Below, piece after piece: positions 24,894 through 33,793 of a DNA stretch of 64,000 bases; position 1 is the first letter of the stretch, and each line of letters begins with the position of its first letter. The notes under the pieces were generated by a model. It made no database searches, was not told the origin of the DNA, and was given only the letters and a program-made list of their open reading frames with translations. Position numbers and translations under genes: made by a program. The DNA is from Gemmobacter caeni (GTDB taxonomy: Bacteria > Pseudomonadota > Alphaproteobacteria > Rhodobacterales > Rhodobacteraceae), in the NCBI RefSeq assembly GCF_003054195.1, contig NZ_QBKP01000002.1, positions 141,970-205,969 on the forward strand. Reading direction: 5' to 3'.

Positions 24894-25379
24894 ATGAACG
24901 AGAGAAATGAGCCCGGCCTGGGCGAGCTGCTCCGCTACGTTTCGGATCTGGTGGAGCACGGTGCCGAGGAGCACTACCGGCAGATGGGCCTCCAGTACCG
25001 GGCGCGCTATACGCCCGTGCTCAGGGCAATTCAGGCGGGCGCCAAGACAGTCACGGAGATCACCGCACGCACGCACCTGACCCAAGGCGCTATCAGCCAG
25101 ACAGTTGGCCACATGGAGAACGACGGGGTGATTTCCCGCCATCGCGTCGAGGATGGGCGCAAGAGCAGTATTCGGCTCACCCCCCATGGCAAGGAGCTGG
25201 TGGCCAAGCTGAACCAGCACTGGAGCGCGACCTTTGCGGTGATCGAAGAACTCGAAGGGGAAATCGGCCATCCGCTGCGCCGCATTCTGGAAGACGCCGC
25301 AAAAGCGTTGGAGCGGCAAGGCTTCGCGCAACGCCTAACGCACATCAAACTTGGTCAGCCGCGAGGAATCGATCAATGA
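24894..25379 (+). CDS. MarR-family transcriptional regulator
   Basis: 161 residues. The winged helix is visible: a helix-turn-helix around TEITARTHLTQGAISQTVGHMENDG, then the wing VISRHRVEDGRKSSIRLTPHGKEL. MarR dimers usually repress divergent genes and release on ligand binding. The palindrome at 24846-24863 lies 30 bp upstream. The stop overlaps the next ATG by four bases, so it heads an operon of three. Confidence 0.9.
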   Translation: MNERNEPGLGELLRYVSDLVEHGAEEHYRQMGLQYRARYTPVLRAIQAGAKTVTEITARTHLTQGAISQTVGHMENDGVISRHRVEDGRKSSIRLTPHGKELVAKLNQHWSATFAVIEELEGEIGHPLRRILEDAAKALERQGFAQRLTHIKLGQPRGIDQ

Positions 25380-26134
25380 GCAGCACCCCCAGCGGGTTGA
25401 AAAACTGGTTCGATCAGGGCGGCCAGGCCTACGCCCGTTTCAGGCCGGAATATCCCGCCGAACTCGCCGCCTACCTTGCCTCGGTGGCGCCCGACGCCAC
25501 CCTTGCCGTGGATGTTGGCTGCGGAAACGGCCAGCTCACCGGGCAATTGGCGGAACATTTCACTGCCGTCGTGGGGCTGGACCCGAGCGCCGATCAGGTG
25601 GCGCATGCCACTCCCCGGACCAATGTCGACTATCAGTGCGCACCTGCGGAGCAGATGCCGCTGGCGGATCACAGCGCGAGTCTCATCACTGCCGCGCAAG
25701 CCGCGCACTGGTTTGATCTGCCGGCCTTCTACGCCGAGGTGCGCCGCATCGCGCGGCCCAGCGCCGTTCTGGCGCTGATCAGCTATGGCGTCATGCGCCT
25801 GGACGAAGGCCTGGACGCTCGCTTCCAGCAGTTCTACGGGCAGGAGATCGGCCCCTATTGGCCGGCCGAGCGCCGGTTAGTGGATAGTGGTTACGCCACC
25901 CTGGATTTTCCGTTCGCGCCGCTTGCCCCACCCGCCATGGCGATCCGCCTCGACTGGAATCTGGAGGAGTTTCTCGGCTACATCGCGACCTGGTCAGCCG
26001 TGCGCCGTGCACGGGAAGCCGGGCGGGAGGACATCCTGCATCGCTTCGCGAGCGACATCGCCGACATCTGGGGCGACCCGGCGAGCAAGCAAGCTATTTC
26101 CTGGCCCATCAACATGAGAATTGGACGAGTATGA
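25376..26134 (+). CDS. Class I SAM-dependent methyltransferase
   Basis: 252 residues. SAM-binding motif I is LAVDVGCGNGQLTG; then VVGLDPSADQ (motif II acidic residue) and CAPAEQMPLADHSASLITAAQAAHWFD (motifs III/IV). This is the pattern of small-molecule methyltransferases related to UbiE and trans-aconitate methyltransferase. It is embedded between marR and the thioesterase with four-base overlaps on both sides, so the three are one operon. The substrate is not deducible. Confidence 0.85.
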   Translation: MSSTPSGLKNWFDQGGQAYARFRPEYPAELAAYLASVAPDATLAVDVGCGNGQLTGQLAEHFTAVVGLDPSADQVAHATPRTNVDYQCAPAEQMPLADHSASLITAAQAAHWFDLPAFYAEVRRIARPSAVLALISYGVMRLDEGLDARFQQFYGQEIGPYWPAERRLVDSGYATLDFPFAPLAPPAMAIRLDWNLEEFLGYIATWSAVRRAREAGREDILHRFASDIADIWGDPASKQAISWPINMRIGRV

Positions 26135-26568
26135 GCAACCCAACCTGCGCCACTTTATCCATCGGCCTGTGCCATAGCGAAACGCTGACCGTGGCTGCGC
26201 GCCACACCGTTCCCGAGGTGGAACCGGCCTGGCCGGGCTTCGCCGACATGCCGCCCGTCCTGGCCACGGCGATGATGATCGGCTTCGTGGAGCAGACCTG
26301 TATCGAGGGGCTGCGCCCATTCCTCTCGGCGGAACAACGGACAGTGGGGACCCATGTCGACGTGAGCCACATCGCCCCCACCCCGGTGGGAATGACGGTG
26401 ACAGCTACAGTCGAGCTCATCGGTATCGAGGGCAAGGCGCTGCTGTTCAAAGTGCAATGTCGGGACGAAGGCGGCGTCATTGGCGAGGGCACGCATCGGC
26501 GAGCAATCATCGACCTGAGCAGATTCACCCAGCGCCTACAAGAAAAGGCGGCACAGGCCGGGAATTAG
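26131..26568 (+). CDS. FlK-like hot-dog thioesterase
   Basis: 145 residues. The residues matching the fluoroacetyl-CoA thioesterase FlK triad keep their spacing: Thr46 (LATAMMIGF), Glu54 (GFVEQTC) and His80 (DVSHIAPTP); the family ending GTHRRAIID is also present. FlK hydrolyses fluoroacetyl-CoA, but related thioesterases act on other acyl-CoAs, so the substrate is uncertain. In an operon with a MarR regulator, a methyltransferase and a divergent exporter, a detoxification or resistance role is a reasonable guess. Confidence 0.75.
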   Translation: MSNPTCATLSIGLCHSETLTVAARHTVPEVEPAWPGFADMPPVLATAMMIGFVEQTCIEGLRPFLSAEQRTVGTHVDVSHIAPTPVGMTVTATVELIGIEGKALLFKVQCRDEGGVIGEGTHRRAIIDLSRFTQRLQEKAAQAGN

Positions 26569-26700
26569 CCTCCGTTCCAAACTACTCTACAGCCGAGTTC
26601 TCAATTCGCGGCAGGCTAGCGAAAAGGCTGCCTTGGGTCGACAGCGGCAATCGGATCGTTGCCGCACTTAACTGCGCCCTGCTCTGGGGCGCCTCTTTAT

Positions 26701-27324
26701 TTATGCAGTTGAACCGCGGGATAGCAGCTTTAGACCGTCTGGCCGCAGTTCGCCCCTGGGCGACACATGTCGGTAGAGCGTCTGCCGGGTAATACCAAGT
26801 TCTTCGCAAAGATCGCTCACCTTGGTTTCCGGCTGCCCCATCGCTGCCATCGCCAGGCGTAGCTTGGCGGCGGTCATCTTGAACGGCCGGCCACCTTTCC
26901 TGCCACGTGCCCGCGCCGAGGCCAAGCCAGCGATCGTGCGCTCTGCAATCAGTTCGCGCTCGAATTCAGCGAGTGCGGCAAAGATGCCGAAGACCAGCTT
27001 GCCGGCGGCCGTCGTGGTGTCGATGGCTGCGCCGTGGCCGGTCAGCACCTTGAGGCCGACGCCACGTCCGGTCAGATCGTGCACGGTGTTGATCAGGTGG
27101 CGCAGGTCGCGCCCGAGCCGATCCAGCTTCCACACCACCAGCGTGTCACCTTCGCGCAGTGCTTTCAGGCAGGCAGCGAGGCCGGGGCGATCCTCGCGCT
27201 TGCCGGACGCCTGATCCTCATAGAGATGCGCCGGATCGACGCCGGACGCGATCAGCGCGTCGCGCTGCAAGTCAGTGGCCTGAGATCCGTCCGCCTTCGA
27301 TACTCGCATGTAGCCAATCAGCAT
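26701..27324 (-). CDS. tniR: Serine resolvase of Tn402/Tn5053-type transposon
   Basis: 207 residues. Catalytic serine in MRVSKADG (Ser9), followed by the resolvase motifs VVWKLDRLGRDLRHL and the C-terminal helix-turn-helix VSDLCEELGITRQTLYRHV. Tn5053-family elements resolve cointegrates through such a protein acting on a res site in the adjacent gap. It is transcribed towards the cargo, away from tniQ. Confidence 0.9.
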   Translation of the reverse strand: MLIGYMRVSKADGSQATDLQRDALIASGVDPAHLYEDQASGKREDRPGLAACLKALREGDTLVVWKLDRLGRDLRHLINTVHDLTGRGVGLKVLTGHGAAIDTTTAAGKLVFGIFAALAEFERELIAERTIAGLASARARGRKGGRPFKMTAAKLRLAMAAMGQPETKVSDLCEELGITRQTLYRHVSPRGELRPDGLKLLSRGSTA

Positions 27325-27332
27325 GCCCCACC

Positions 27333-27360
27333 TGTCACATATACGTTCGATTATGTGACA
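27333..27360. other. res-like site (TGTCACATA inverted repeat)
   Basis: TGTCACATA and TATGTGACA flank a 10-bp centre (TACGTTCGAT) just upstream of the resolvase start; a further TGTGACA lies near 27,450. Together these are likely the resolvase binding subsites of res. Confidence 0.65.
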
Positions 27361-27435
27361 GTGTGAGTCTGAAAGCTCTCGCCGTCAAAAATTGACACCT
27401 AACCCGTCATTTATTCTATGGCGCGCAAATGGTAT

Positions 27436-28599
27436 TCAAGGAATGTAATGTGACAGGAATTCCGGAGGGATGCCCTCCTTGGCAAACATAACGCGCAATC
27501 GTTCCAAGGATTCGGGGTCGCGCCGTCCAAAAGCGAACAGCGCGAACAGGGAGCGAGCCCTCTCGGGATTATGACGAGCCTCGGCAACCGCCTCGTTAAG
27601 CGCCTTGACCGCTTCCTGCCAGTGATTGACAGGCTCCTTCTCTCGCTCAGCAGTCGTCAGGCCGTTGGTGAACCCGGTGTTCGGTTCTGACAGGAACAGC
27701 GTTGCCTGCTCCCCGTGCAGACTCAACACCTTCGATTCGATCAGGTCGATGGCGGTGGCCGCCGCTTCCAGCATCTGCAACTGCACCGCAGGGGCCAAAA
27801 TCTCGAAAGGACGCCACAAGCTCTGTCCGGCGCGCAGTGGATGGCCGCAATGCTCCCAGACTTGGCGAATGCTGCTCGCGCTGCCGCTACAACAGTGCGA
27901 GAGCGGGGTGTTCAGCTCATCGAGCAGGGTGCGCAGCAGCCGGAACCACAGCCCAGCATGGATTCGTCGGCGCGGCAGCTCCACAAAGCCGGTCGTCAGG
28001 GCCTGCCAGGTACGCCGATCCATGCAGGCAATCGCCTCATTGGCGGGATGTGGAGCAGCATCGTCCTTCTCCCACTGGAGATACCGGCCAGGCAGGCCCC
28101 AATAGGACGCCAGCCAGCAGCCATGCTGCGGACAACTGAGCATCAAGGGGAGTTGCCAGACAAGCAACAAGGCCTGGTTGGCCGTATCGTGCAGACACAG
28201 CGGACATGCCCGGCGAGTCGGCTGACTCGGCAGCCACGCACGCCAGCGGGTGATGGATCGCGCCTTGCGCTTTGGCAGCAGCACCGAGCATTGAAACGCA
28301 TAGGTTTCCAGGGCCGCAGGCACCGAATCGTCGAGGCTGTCCAGCAGCCACGGCACCCAGCCGGCCAGGCTCATACTGCGCAATCGCTCGAACTCAACGC
28401 CGCTGCGCTGGGCAAGCACCGTCAACAGCGACGGAGGAGGCGCGGTATCCAGCTCATCGAGTTGGCAGTGACCAAGATCGTGTACCAGCAGCTCGTGCAC
28501 ATCCATCTGGTAGCAGGAGGCGACCCGGTTGAGCCACGAGGAGAGCGCCTCGCCTTCTTTCGGGGCCGGATGCAGCGGCCAGCGCGGCGCAGGTGTCAC
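27436..28599 (-). CDS. tniQ: TniQ transposition accessory protein
   Basis: 387 residues. Zinc motif CPLCLHDTANQALL...LSCPQHGC and the N-terminal pattern EGEALSSWLNRVASCY are typical of TniQ, which works with TniA and TniB in cut-out and target selection of Tn5053/Tn402 elements and is related to Tn7 TnsD. It overlaps tniB by four bases (ATGA) and so forms a tniA-tniB-tniQ operon. Confidence 0.9.
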   Translation of the reverse strand: MTPAPRWPLHPAPKEGEALSSWLNRVASCYQMDVHELLVHDLGHCQLDELDTAPPPSLLTVLAQRSGVEFERLRSMSLAGWVPWLLDSLDDSVPAALETYAFQCSVLLPKRKARSITRWRAWLPSQPTRRACPLCLHDTANQALLLVWQLPLMLSCPQHGCWLASYWGLPGRYLQWEKDDAAPHPANEAIACMDRRTWQALTTGFVELPRRRIHAGLWFRLLRTLLDELNTPLSHCCSGSASSIRQVWEHCGHPLRAGQSLWRPFEILAPAVQLQMLEAAATAIDLIESKVLSLHGEQATLFLSEPNTGFTNGLTTAEREKEPVNHWQEAVKALNEAVAEARHNPERARSLFALFAFGRRDPESLERLRVMFAKEGIPPEFLSHYIP

Positions 28600-29513
28600 A
28601 TCAGTTCCCGCTCGAACTGTCGGCGCCGCTCACTGGGGCCAGCGTAGTCGGCCATGCTCAGCGTGCGATGGTTGATCGCCTCCTCGCCGCTCTCCACGGC
28701 GGCCACGGCCGCGGCCATCAGCAGGTGCGCCAACTCACCAATGGTGCCTTCGCTGCGGGTGAGCAGGTAGCGGGCCATGTCCAGCGTGGCAATCGGCGAG
28801 GACCGCCGCAGCGGGAGCGACGCAGCGAAGCTGGCCAGCAGCGAGCAGCAATCTTCATTGACTTCCCACGGTGGAAGCAGCATTGGCTCGAAGCGGTTTT
28901 CCAGTTGATCGTCCGAGCGGATGGCGAGATACGCCTCGCGCGTGCCAACACCGACCAGCGGGATACGCAGCTCGTTGCCGAGAAAGCGCAGCAGGTTGAG
29001 GAATTCCCGCCGGTTGACGCTGTTGCCTGCCAGGACGTTGTGCAGTTCGTCGATCACCAGCATGCGCACGCCAACCTTGCGTAGTAGGGCCAGTGCCAGT
29101 TGCTCCATTTCCGGCAACCGTGGGCGTGGGCGAAGCGGTGCACCCATCGCGGCCAGCAGCGAGACATAGAAGCGGATCGCCGAGGGCTCGGATGGCATCT
29201 GCACCACCAGCACGGGTATGTGCTCCTGGTCCGTGTCGGTGCTGGCCGGGTGTGTCCGCCGGAATTTCTCGACGATCATCGACTTGCCGTTGTTGGTCGG
29301 GCCGATCAGCAGCAGGTTGGGCATGCGTTGCTTGTTCGGCCAGGCATACAAGGCCTCCAGCCGGTTCAACGCTTCGACCGCGCGTGGATAGCCGATCCAG
29401 CGGTCGGCGCGAAGGCGCTGAATTCGCTCGCTGGCCGGCAGCCTTGCCAATCCCTGCGCCGCCGGAAGCAGGTGAGATAGGTCGATGCAGGGATACTCGT
29501 CCACGGCTACCAC
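28596..29513 (-). CDS. tniB: TniB AAA+ transposition ATPase
   Basis: 305 residues. Walker A LLIGPTNNGKSMIV, Walker B RMLVIDELHNVLAG, then a sensor-like NELRIPLVGVGT. TniB couples target choice to TniA and is analogous to TnsC. It lies between tniA and tniQ with short overlaps at both ends. Confidence 0.95.
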   Translation of the reverse strand: MVAVDEYPCIDLSHLLPAAQGLARLPASERIQRLRADRWIGYPRAVEALNRLEALYAWPNKQRMPNLLLIGPTNNGKSMIVEKFRRTHPASTDTDQEHIPVLVVQMPSEPSAIRFYVSLLAAMGAPLRPRPRLPEMEQLALALLRKVGVRMLVIDELHNVLAGNSVNRREFLNLLRFLGNELRIPLVGVGTREAYLAIRSDDQLENRFEPMLLPPWEVNEDCCSLLASFAASLPLRRSSPIATLDMARYLLTRSEGTIGELAHLLMAAAVAAVESGEEAINHRTLSMADYAGPSERRRQFERELM

Positions 29514-31186
29514 TCCTCGATCTGCTCGAACGGTTTGGCTGGCGGCAGGTTGCCAACCTGCGAGTCGGCGCTGTCCGCGTCCGGCGGTGTGGGCTTGACG
29601 GGTGGAGGCGACAGCTTGAGGTGCTGGCGTCGATCCGCATCACGCCGCGCCTTGCGCGTGGCCTTCTGCGCGGTGGACACGATCTCGCGCATCTGGCCGA
29701 TCATGCGGAACAGCGCCGATTCATCCACCTGCTCGCGCCCGAGCTGCCGTAGCCGTGCCAGCGCCTGGCGCTGCTCCCAGAGCGTGACGGCCGGATGGGA
29801 CAGGGTGCGGTACGGGATTTCCAGGTAGTGCTGTCCCTCCGGCTCCAGCACCCAGATACGGCTGATGTCGCGGGGATCGCGCCGGATCAGGAACGCGGGT
29901 AGGCGATCGCGCCGGGCAATCCACGGCTTGAGCGCGTCAGCGTAGTAGTGGATGTGGTCGATGACGAAGCCGGTGCGGGTCAGCGTGCGACGGATGACCG
30001 GCAGGAAATCAACCAGAAACGCGGTGGGCCGCGTTACCACAGGAGGCACGCCGATTCGCGCCACGGCCTCGGCCCAGCGCGCGGCCGGCGGCTGGAACAG
30101 GCCGTTGTGCACCGAGCCGTGATAGGTGCCCACGGCCAGAGTGAGCCAGCGCTCCAGCTCGCGCAGGGTCAGGGCGGCCATCTTTTCGGCGTCGTACTCG
30201 CCGCGCTGGCCAGGATTGGAGAAGGTCGTGCCCGGTAGGTTGTCATGGATCATCTGCATCGCCGTGCCGATGATGCGTTCCACGATGCCTCCGTAGTGCG
30301 GCTGGCCGGGTGGCCGGTAGTCCAAGCGGATGCCATGCTGCTCGCAGCCCCGGCGCAGCGCCTCACTCTTGAACTCGGCCGCGTTGTCCAGGTAGAGCAG
30401 CCTGGGCTTGCCGCCCATCGGCCAGTTCACCTCTACATCCAGCCCCTCCAGCCAGGGACGCTTGTCGCAGGCGACGTGTGCCAGGCACAGGCCGACCGAG
30501 ACGGCGGACGGTGCTTCGAGCGTGACCACCATGCCGAGCACGCAGCGGGTGAATGCGTCGATGGCCAGCGTGAGGTAGGGACGGCCAATCGGCTGCCGGT
30601 CGCGCACGTCTACCACGACCAGGTCGATGACCGTGTGGTCGATCTGCACTTGCTCCAGTGGCTCAGAGACTGTCGGCGGGACGCCGCCAGCACCTTGCAG
30701 TTCGCGGGAGGCATCCTGACCTTCCCGGCGGCGAACGGTCTTGATCTGATCAAGGCTGGCGATCCGCAAGGCCACGGTATTTCGTGCCGGCACCCGCAGT
30801 TTCTGTGCCTTGCAGGCTTGAGCGACTTCACGATGGAAGGCCGCAATGCTGCGCTTCTGCTTGGTCAGGAAACGCTTTTGTATCAGCTCACGGATGATGC
30901 GCTCGACCGACTCAGGCAAGCGGCCCTTGCCTTTACCACCACTCGACTGTCCAGGCGCCAAGTCAGTCACCAGCCCCACGCCTTGCCGGGCGCGGCGGAC
31001 CAGGACGTATACCTGCCGCCGGGACAGGCCCAGTGCTTGAGCTGCCGCGTCGGCCGCTTCATGCCCGACCGTCTCCGACTGTGCCAACGGCCCGATGATC
31101 TCCGCACGACGGCACGCACGCTCCCATGCCTGTTCTGAAAGGGTAACCACGCCGTGCTCGGTAATCCGTGGGGTGTAGGTCGCCAT
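29507..31186 (-). CDS. tniA: TniA DDE transposase
   Basis: 559 residues; the start at 31186 (MATYTPRITEHGV) matches the usual family length. DDE residues: QIDHTVID (first Asp), LYLDNAAEF (second Asp) and GGIVERIIG (Glu). An N-terminal helix-turn-helix region (AAQALGLSRRQVYVLVRRARQG) binds the ends. It is the transposase of Tn402/Tn5053 elements and reads inwards from the right end. Confidence 0.95.
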   Translation of the reverse strand: MATYTPRITEHGVVTLSEQAWERACRRAEIIGPLAQSETVGHEAADAAAQALGLSRRQVYVLVRRARQGVGLVTDLAPGQSSGGKGKGRLPESVERIIRELIQKRFLTKQKRSIAAFHREVAQACKAQKLRVPARNTVALRIASLDQIKTVRRREGQDASRELQGAGGVPPTVSEPLEQVQIDHTVIDLVVVDVRDRQPIGRPYLTLAIDAFTRCVLGMVVTLEAPSAVSVGLCLAHVACDKRPWLEGLDVEVNWPMGGKPRLLYLDNAAEFKSEALRRGCEQHGIRLDYRPPGQPHYGGIVERIIGTAMQMIHDNLPGTTFSNPGQRGEYDAEKMAALTLRELERWLTLAVGTYHGSVHNGLFQPPAARWAEAVARIGVPPVVTRPTAFLVDFLPVIRRTLTRTGFVIDHIHYYADALKPWIARRDRLPAFLIRRDPRDISRIWVLEPEGQHYLEIPYRTLSHPAVTLWEQRQALARLRQLGREQVDESALFRMIGQMREIVSTAQKATRKARRDADRRQHLKLSPPPVKPTPPDADSADSQVGNLPPAKPFEQIEEW

Positions 31187-31327
31187 GCTCACCTCGCTTT
31201 GGTGCACACGAGTAGTGAACATAGACGAGTTTCGTGTGGGGGAGTCCTGATATTGGGCTGTCAGGAGCCGGATGCACAGCAGGCATCAATCTGCGATGAT
31301 TGGTGCAGTTGTCTCCTGAAAATGACA

Positions 31328-31565
31328 ACGTCGCTTCAATATATTGCTTTATGTACACGAATGCTCATGATCCACATTAAGTATGGGGAGATTCATGGAT
31401 CAATATCTCAAAAGATAACTGATAATCCAGAATACTATCACAAGGGATATTTTTGAAAAATTAGGCGGGCCACAATATACTTTTGATACATGAAACTGAC
31501 AATAGTGATTAACCGCCCTCTCTAAATAGAAATAAAAAATCGTACAGAGCGGATCTTTTTTCGCA
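31328..31565. other. AT-rich gene-free stretch at the transposon target
   Basis: Between the right transposon end and the H-NS-like gene the DNA becomes clearly AT-rich and carries no convincing gene (the longest frame, starting near 31361, is 31 codons with no ribosome site). It contains one TTTTTCGCA (31557-31565). Nothing recognisable as an origin iteron is visible, though the composition would fit H-NS binding or a replication region. Confidence 0.5.
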
Positions 31566-31599
31566 TTGCATTATGCCGCGTGCCATATTATTTTTCGCA
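31566..31599 (+). promoter_or_regulatory. Promoter TTGCAT-N17-TATTTT-TCGCA for the H-NS-like gene
   Basis: TTGCAT (31566-31571), 17 bp, TATTTT (31589-31594), then TCGCA. This is one of the best examples of the replicon promoter pattern, 24 bp before the start codon. Confidence 0.55.
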
Positions 31600-31622
31600 T
31601 ATCAGAAACGTGGAGCAAGGTG

Positions 31623-31949
31623 ATGAGCCTGGACATGCCTCTGTCGGACCTTCTTCAAACCCTCTCCGTGGAAGACCTGGAGAACCTGCGCAGCACCGCG
31701 GAGAGAACCATTCGCGAAAAACGCGAATCTGAGATCGAGCGGGCCGTGGAGGAGATCGAAGCGGTCATCGCCCGCTACGGTCTTCCGATCGGGGAGGTGA
31801 TCAGCCGGATCGACGCGCGCTCCGAGCGTCCGGCGAAGTGGCGTCACCCTGAGCGGCCCGAGCTGACGTGGTGTGGTCGTGGTCGTCGCCCGAGCTGGCT
31901 GAACGAGGCGATCGACGAGGGCGTCGAACTTGCGAAAATGCGGGCCTGA
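31623..31949 (+). CDS. H-NS family nucleoid-associated protein
   Basis: 108 residues. A coiled-coil oligomerisation region (about 10-55: LLQTLSVEDLENLRSTAERTIREK) is followed by the C-terminal DNA-binding signature LTWCGRGRRPSWLNEA, close to the TW(S/A)GRGRxPxW consensus. H-NS proteins silence AT-rich DNA; plasmid-borne copies limit the fitness cost of the element. Here it sits beside the most AT-rich stretch of the window and beside the Tn402-like insert. Confidence 0.9.
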   Translation: MSLDMPLSDLLQTLSVEDLENLRSTAERTIREKRESEIERAVEEIEAVIARYGLPIGEVISRIDARSERPAKWRHPERPELTWCGRGRRPSWLNEAIDEGVELAKMRA

Positions 31950-32068
31950 TCCGTTTAGCGCGACCCCTTCGAGGGCCGCGCCAATCCTGTTTCGCACGAC
32001 CTGACGAGACCGCGCTCCGCCTTTTCGCGCCACGACCCTATTGTCGATCTTGGCGAGCGGAGCGGGTC

Positions 32069-33793
32069 ATGAGCAGGATCGAGGATTTCGGAGCACATCT
32101 GCACGGGGCGGCGAAGGAGCGCTGGCGCACCTATCGGGAGGCGATGTCGCGTGCGAGGCGCGAGGCGGGGGACCCGCTCACCGCCCCCCTCGCCGAGGCT
32201 TTCCCGGAGCCCCCCTATACCCGACTGATCGAGGACGGGGCGGACCCCTGGGTGATCGCCTTCGTTCGCGCCGCGCGCGAGCAGATCCCGGCCAGGCCCC
32301 GAGACCCCTATCGCGCGCGCCCCTGGGCGCGAACGGTCCGCGCACTGCGCGACATCTCTGTCGACCTGATCGAGGGGGTGATCGACCGGGGCCGGGTCGA
32401 GGCGCGCCTTGCGGATCCCGGGTCCCAACGTCTGCGCGAGGGGCTCGAGGGCCGGATGGCGCTCTACCTCGCCCTCGGACATGAGCGCAGCCTGCGCGGA
32501 CACCGCCTGACCCGGACCGCCTACCAGGTCCTCGACGGGGTCAGACATGACCCGCCGCTGATCCGCTGGGAGGTCCGGCGGGACCGGTCCGGCGGGCGCG
32601 CGGAGGTCCTGGCATCCGGTCGGAGCGAGGAGGAGGCGATCACCGCATTCCGGACCCGTCTCACGACGGATGCGGGTGCGCCCGCGGCGCGTCGCGCCCC
32701 GATCGAGATCTTCAGCTGGCGCGGACACCCCGAACGGGGCGCGGTCATCGGGGTGAAGAACGGGCCCCACCTGATCGAGCTCGCGCGCCTGCCCTCCGTG
32801 AGGGAGGCTCAGACGCATCTGCGCGAAAATCGGAACGCTCTGGAACGTCGCCTCGCGCAGCTGCGGGACCTCCCCCCGGAGCGGGGGGAGGCGAACCGGG
32901 ACCGGAGCGGCCCCGCCCTGCGCCGCGGGGACGTCTCCCCGGCACGATTCCAGGAGCTCTTCGGGTTCCGTGGCGTGCAGTTCGGAAACTACGTCGAGGG
33001 GGCGCGCCGCCAGGCGGACCTGAACCGGGCCCATGACGCGCTTCTCGACCTCGCCTCCGTGATCGGCTGCGCCCCGAAAGCCCTCTCCCTCGGGGAAGCG
33101 CTGGGCCTCGCCTTCGGGGCGCGTGGACGTGGCGGGAAGGGGGCGGCCGCGGCCCATTTCGAGCCGGATCAGGTTGTCATCAACCTGACCAAGACGAACG
33201 GGGCCGGATCCCTCGCACATGAGTGGTTCCACGCGCTCGACAATCATCTCGCGCGCAGGGCCGGGGCGCGCAGCACCCAATACGCCTCCGAACTGAACGG
33301 GCCCGTCGCGCGCCTGATCGGCCGGCTCACGACCGGGACCCGGATGGCGGAGCGCTCCGCCCTGCTCGACCGGGTCCGGTCCTCCCCCTACTACGCGACC
33401 CGGGTCGAGATGGCCGCCCGAGGCTTCGAGGCCTTCGTGATCTCAGAACTCGGGGCGCGCGGGGTCGTCAACGACTACCTGGCCAACGTGATCCCGGAGG
33501 AGGCCTTCGAGGCGGTCGCGGCCCTGCGCGGCCAGCCCCCGGGCGGCTACCCCTACCCGCTCCGGACGGAGCTCGGGGCGGTGGGCGACGCCTATCGGCA
33601 CCTGCTCGCGACGCGCGAGGTTCGTGCGACCCTCGTAGCGGAGGCCAGACCATCCGGAACCGTCCCCGCGCCCCCGGACCCTCCCCCTCCCCCGGCATCT
33701 CCGGCGTCACCCCCGGCCGAAACGAGAGCGGGCCGGGAGGGGCGATCGCCCCCTCCCGGCCCGTCGGACACGCCGGATTTCGACTGGTGCTGA
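32069..33793 (+). CDS. LPD1-domain protein with zinc-protease-like HEWFH motif
   Basis: 574 residues; the start MSRIEDFG at 32069 replaces the much longer open frame upstream. Residues 298-391 match the large polyvalent-protein-associated domain LPD1: FGFRGVQFGNYVEGARRQADLNRAHDAL, then ALSLGEALGLAFGARG and SLAHEWFHALD, with a metal-like His384-Glu385-x-x-His388. The C-terminus is Pro-rich. Such proteins are found on conjugative plasmids and phages and are thought to be delivered to the new host or to process proteins. Proline-rich hairpin DNA near 33,730-33,762 lies in the 3' end. Confidence 0.8.
   Translation: MSRIEDFGAHLHGAAKERWRTYREAMSRARREAGDPLTAPLAEAFPEPPYTRLIEDGADPWVIAFVRAAREQIPARPRDPYRARPWARTVRALRDISVDLIEGVIDRGRVEARLADPGSQRLREGLEGRMALYLALGHERSLRGHRLTRTAYQVLDGVRHDPPLIRWEVRRDRSGGRAEVLASGRSEEEAITAFRTRLTTDAGAPAARRAPIEIFSWRGHPERGAVIGVKNGPHLIELARLPSVREAQTHLRENRNALERRLAQLRDLPPERGEANRDRSGPALRRGDVSPARFQELFGFRGVQFGNYVEGARRQADLNRAHDALLDLASVIGCAPKALSLGEALGLAFGARGRGGKGAAAAHFEPDQVVINLTKTNGAGSLAHEWFHALDNHLARRAGARSTQYASELNGPVARLIGRLTTGTRMAERSALLDRVRSSPYYATRVEMAARGFEAFVISELGARGVVNDYLANVIPEEAFEAVAALRGQPPGGYPYPLRTELGAVGDAYRHLLATREVRATLVAEARPSGTVPAPPDPPPPPASPASPPAETRAGREGRSPPPGPSDTPDFDWC

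Larger units (their letters stand above)
23377..31327. mobile_element. Complete Tn402/Tn5053-family transposon (tni module, MarR/MFS/thioesterase cargo)
   Basis: The left end (23377) reads TGTCGTTTTCAGAAGACGG and the right end, on the minus strand from 31327, reads TGTCATTTTCAGGAGACAA; over 25 bp they match at 21 positions and correspond to the IRi/IRt ends of the Tn402 family. Both outer flanks are ACGTC (23372-23376 and 31328-31332), a perfect 5-bp target duplication, so the element is intact and inserted by transposition. Content: tniA, tniB, tniQ, a serine resolvase with a res-like site, and a cargo of four genes. There is no integrase, attI or antibiotic cassette. The 7.95 kb differs from its surroundings in codon use. 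Confidence 0.95.

Noticed and set aside
31361..31456. 31-codon frame in the AT-rich gap
   Set aside because: No ribosome site and no recognisable motif; expected in AT-rich DNA.
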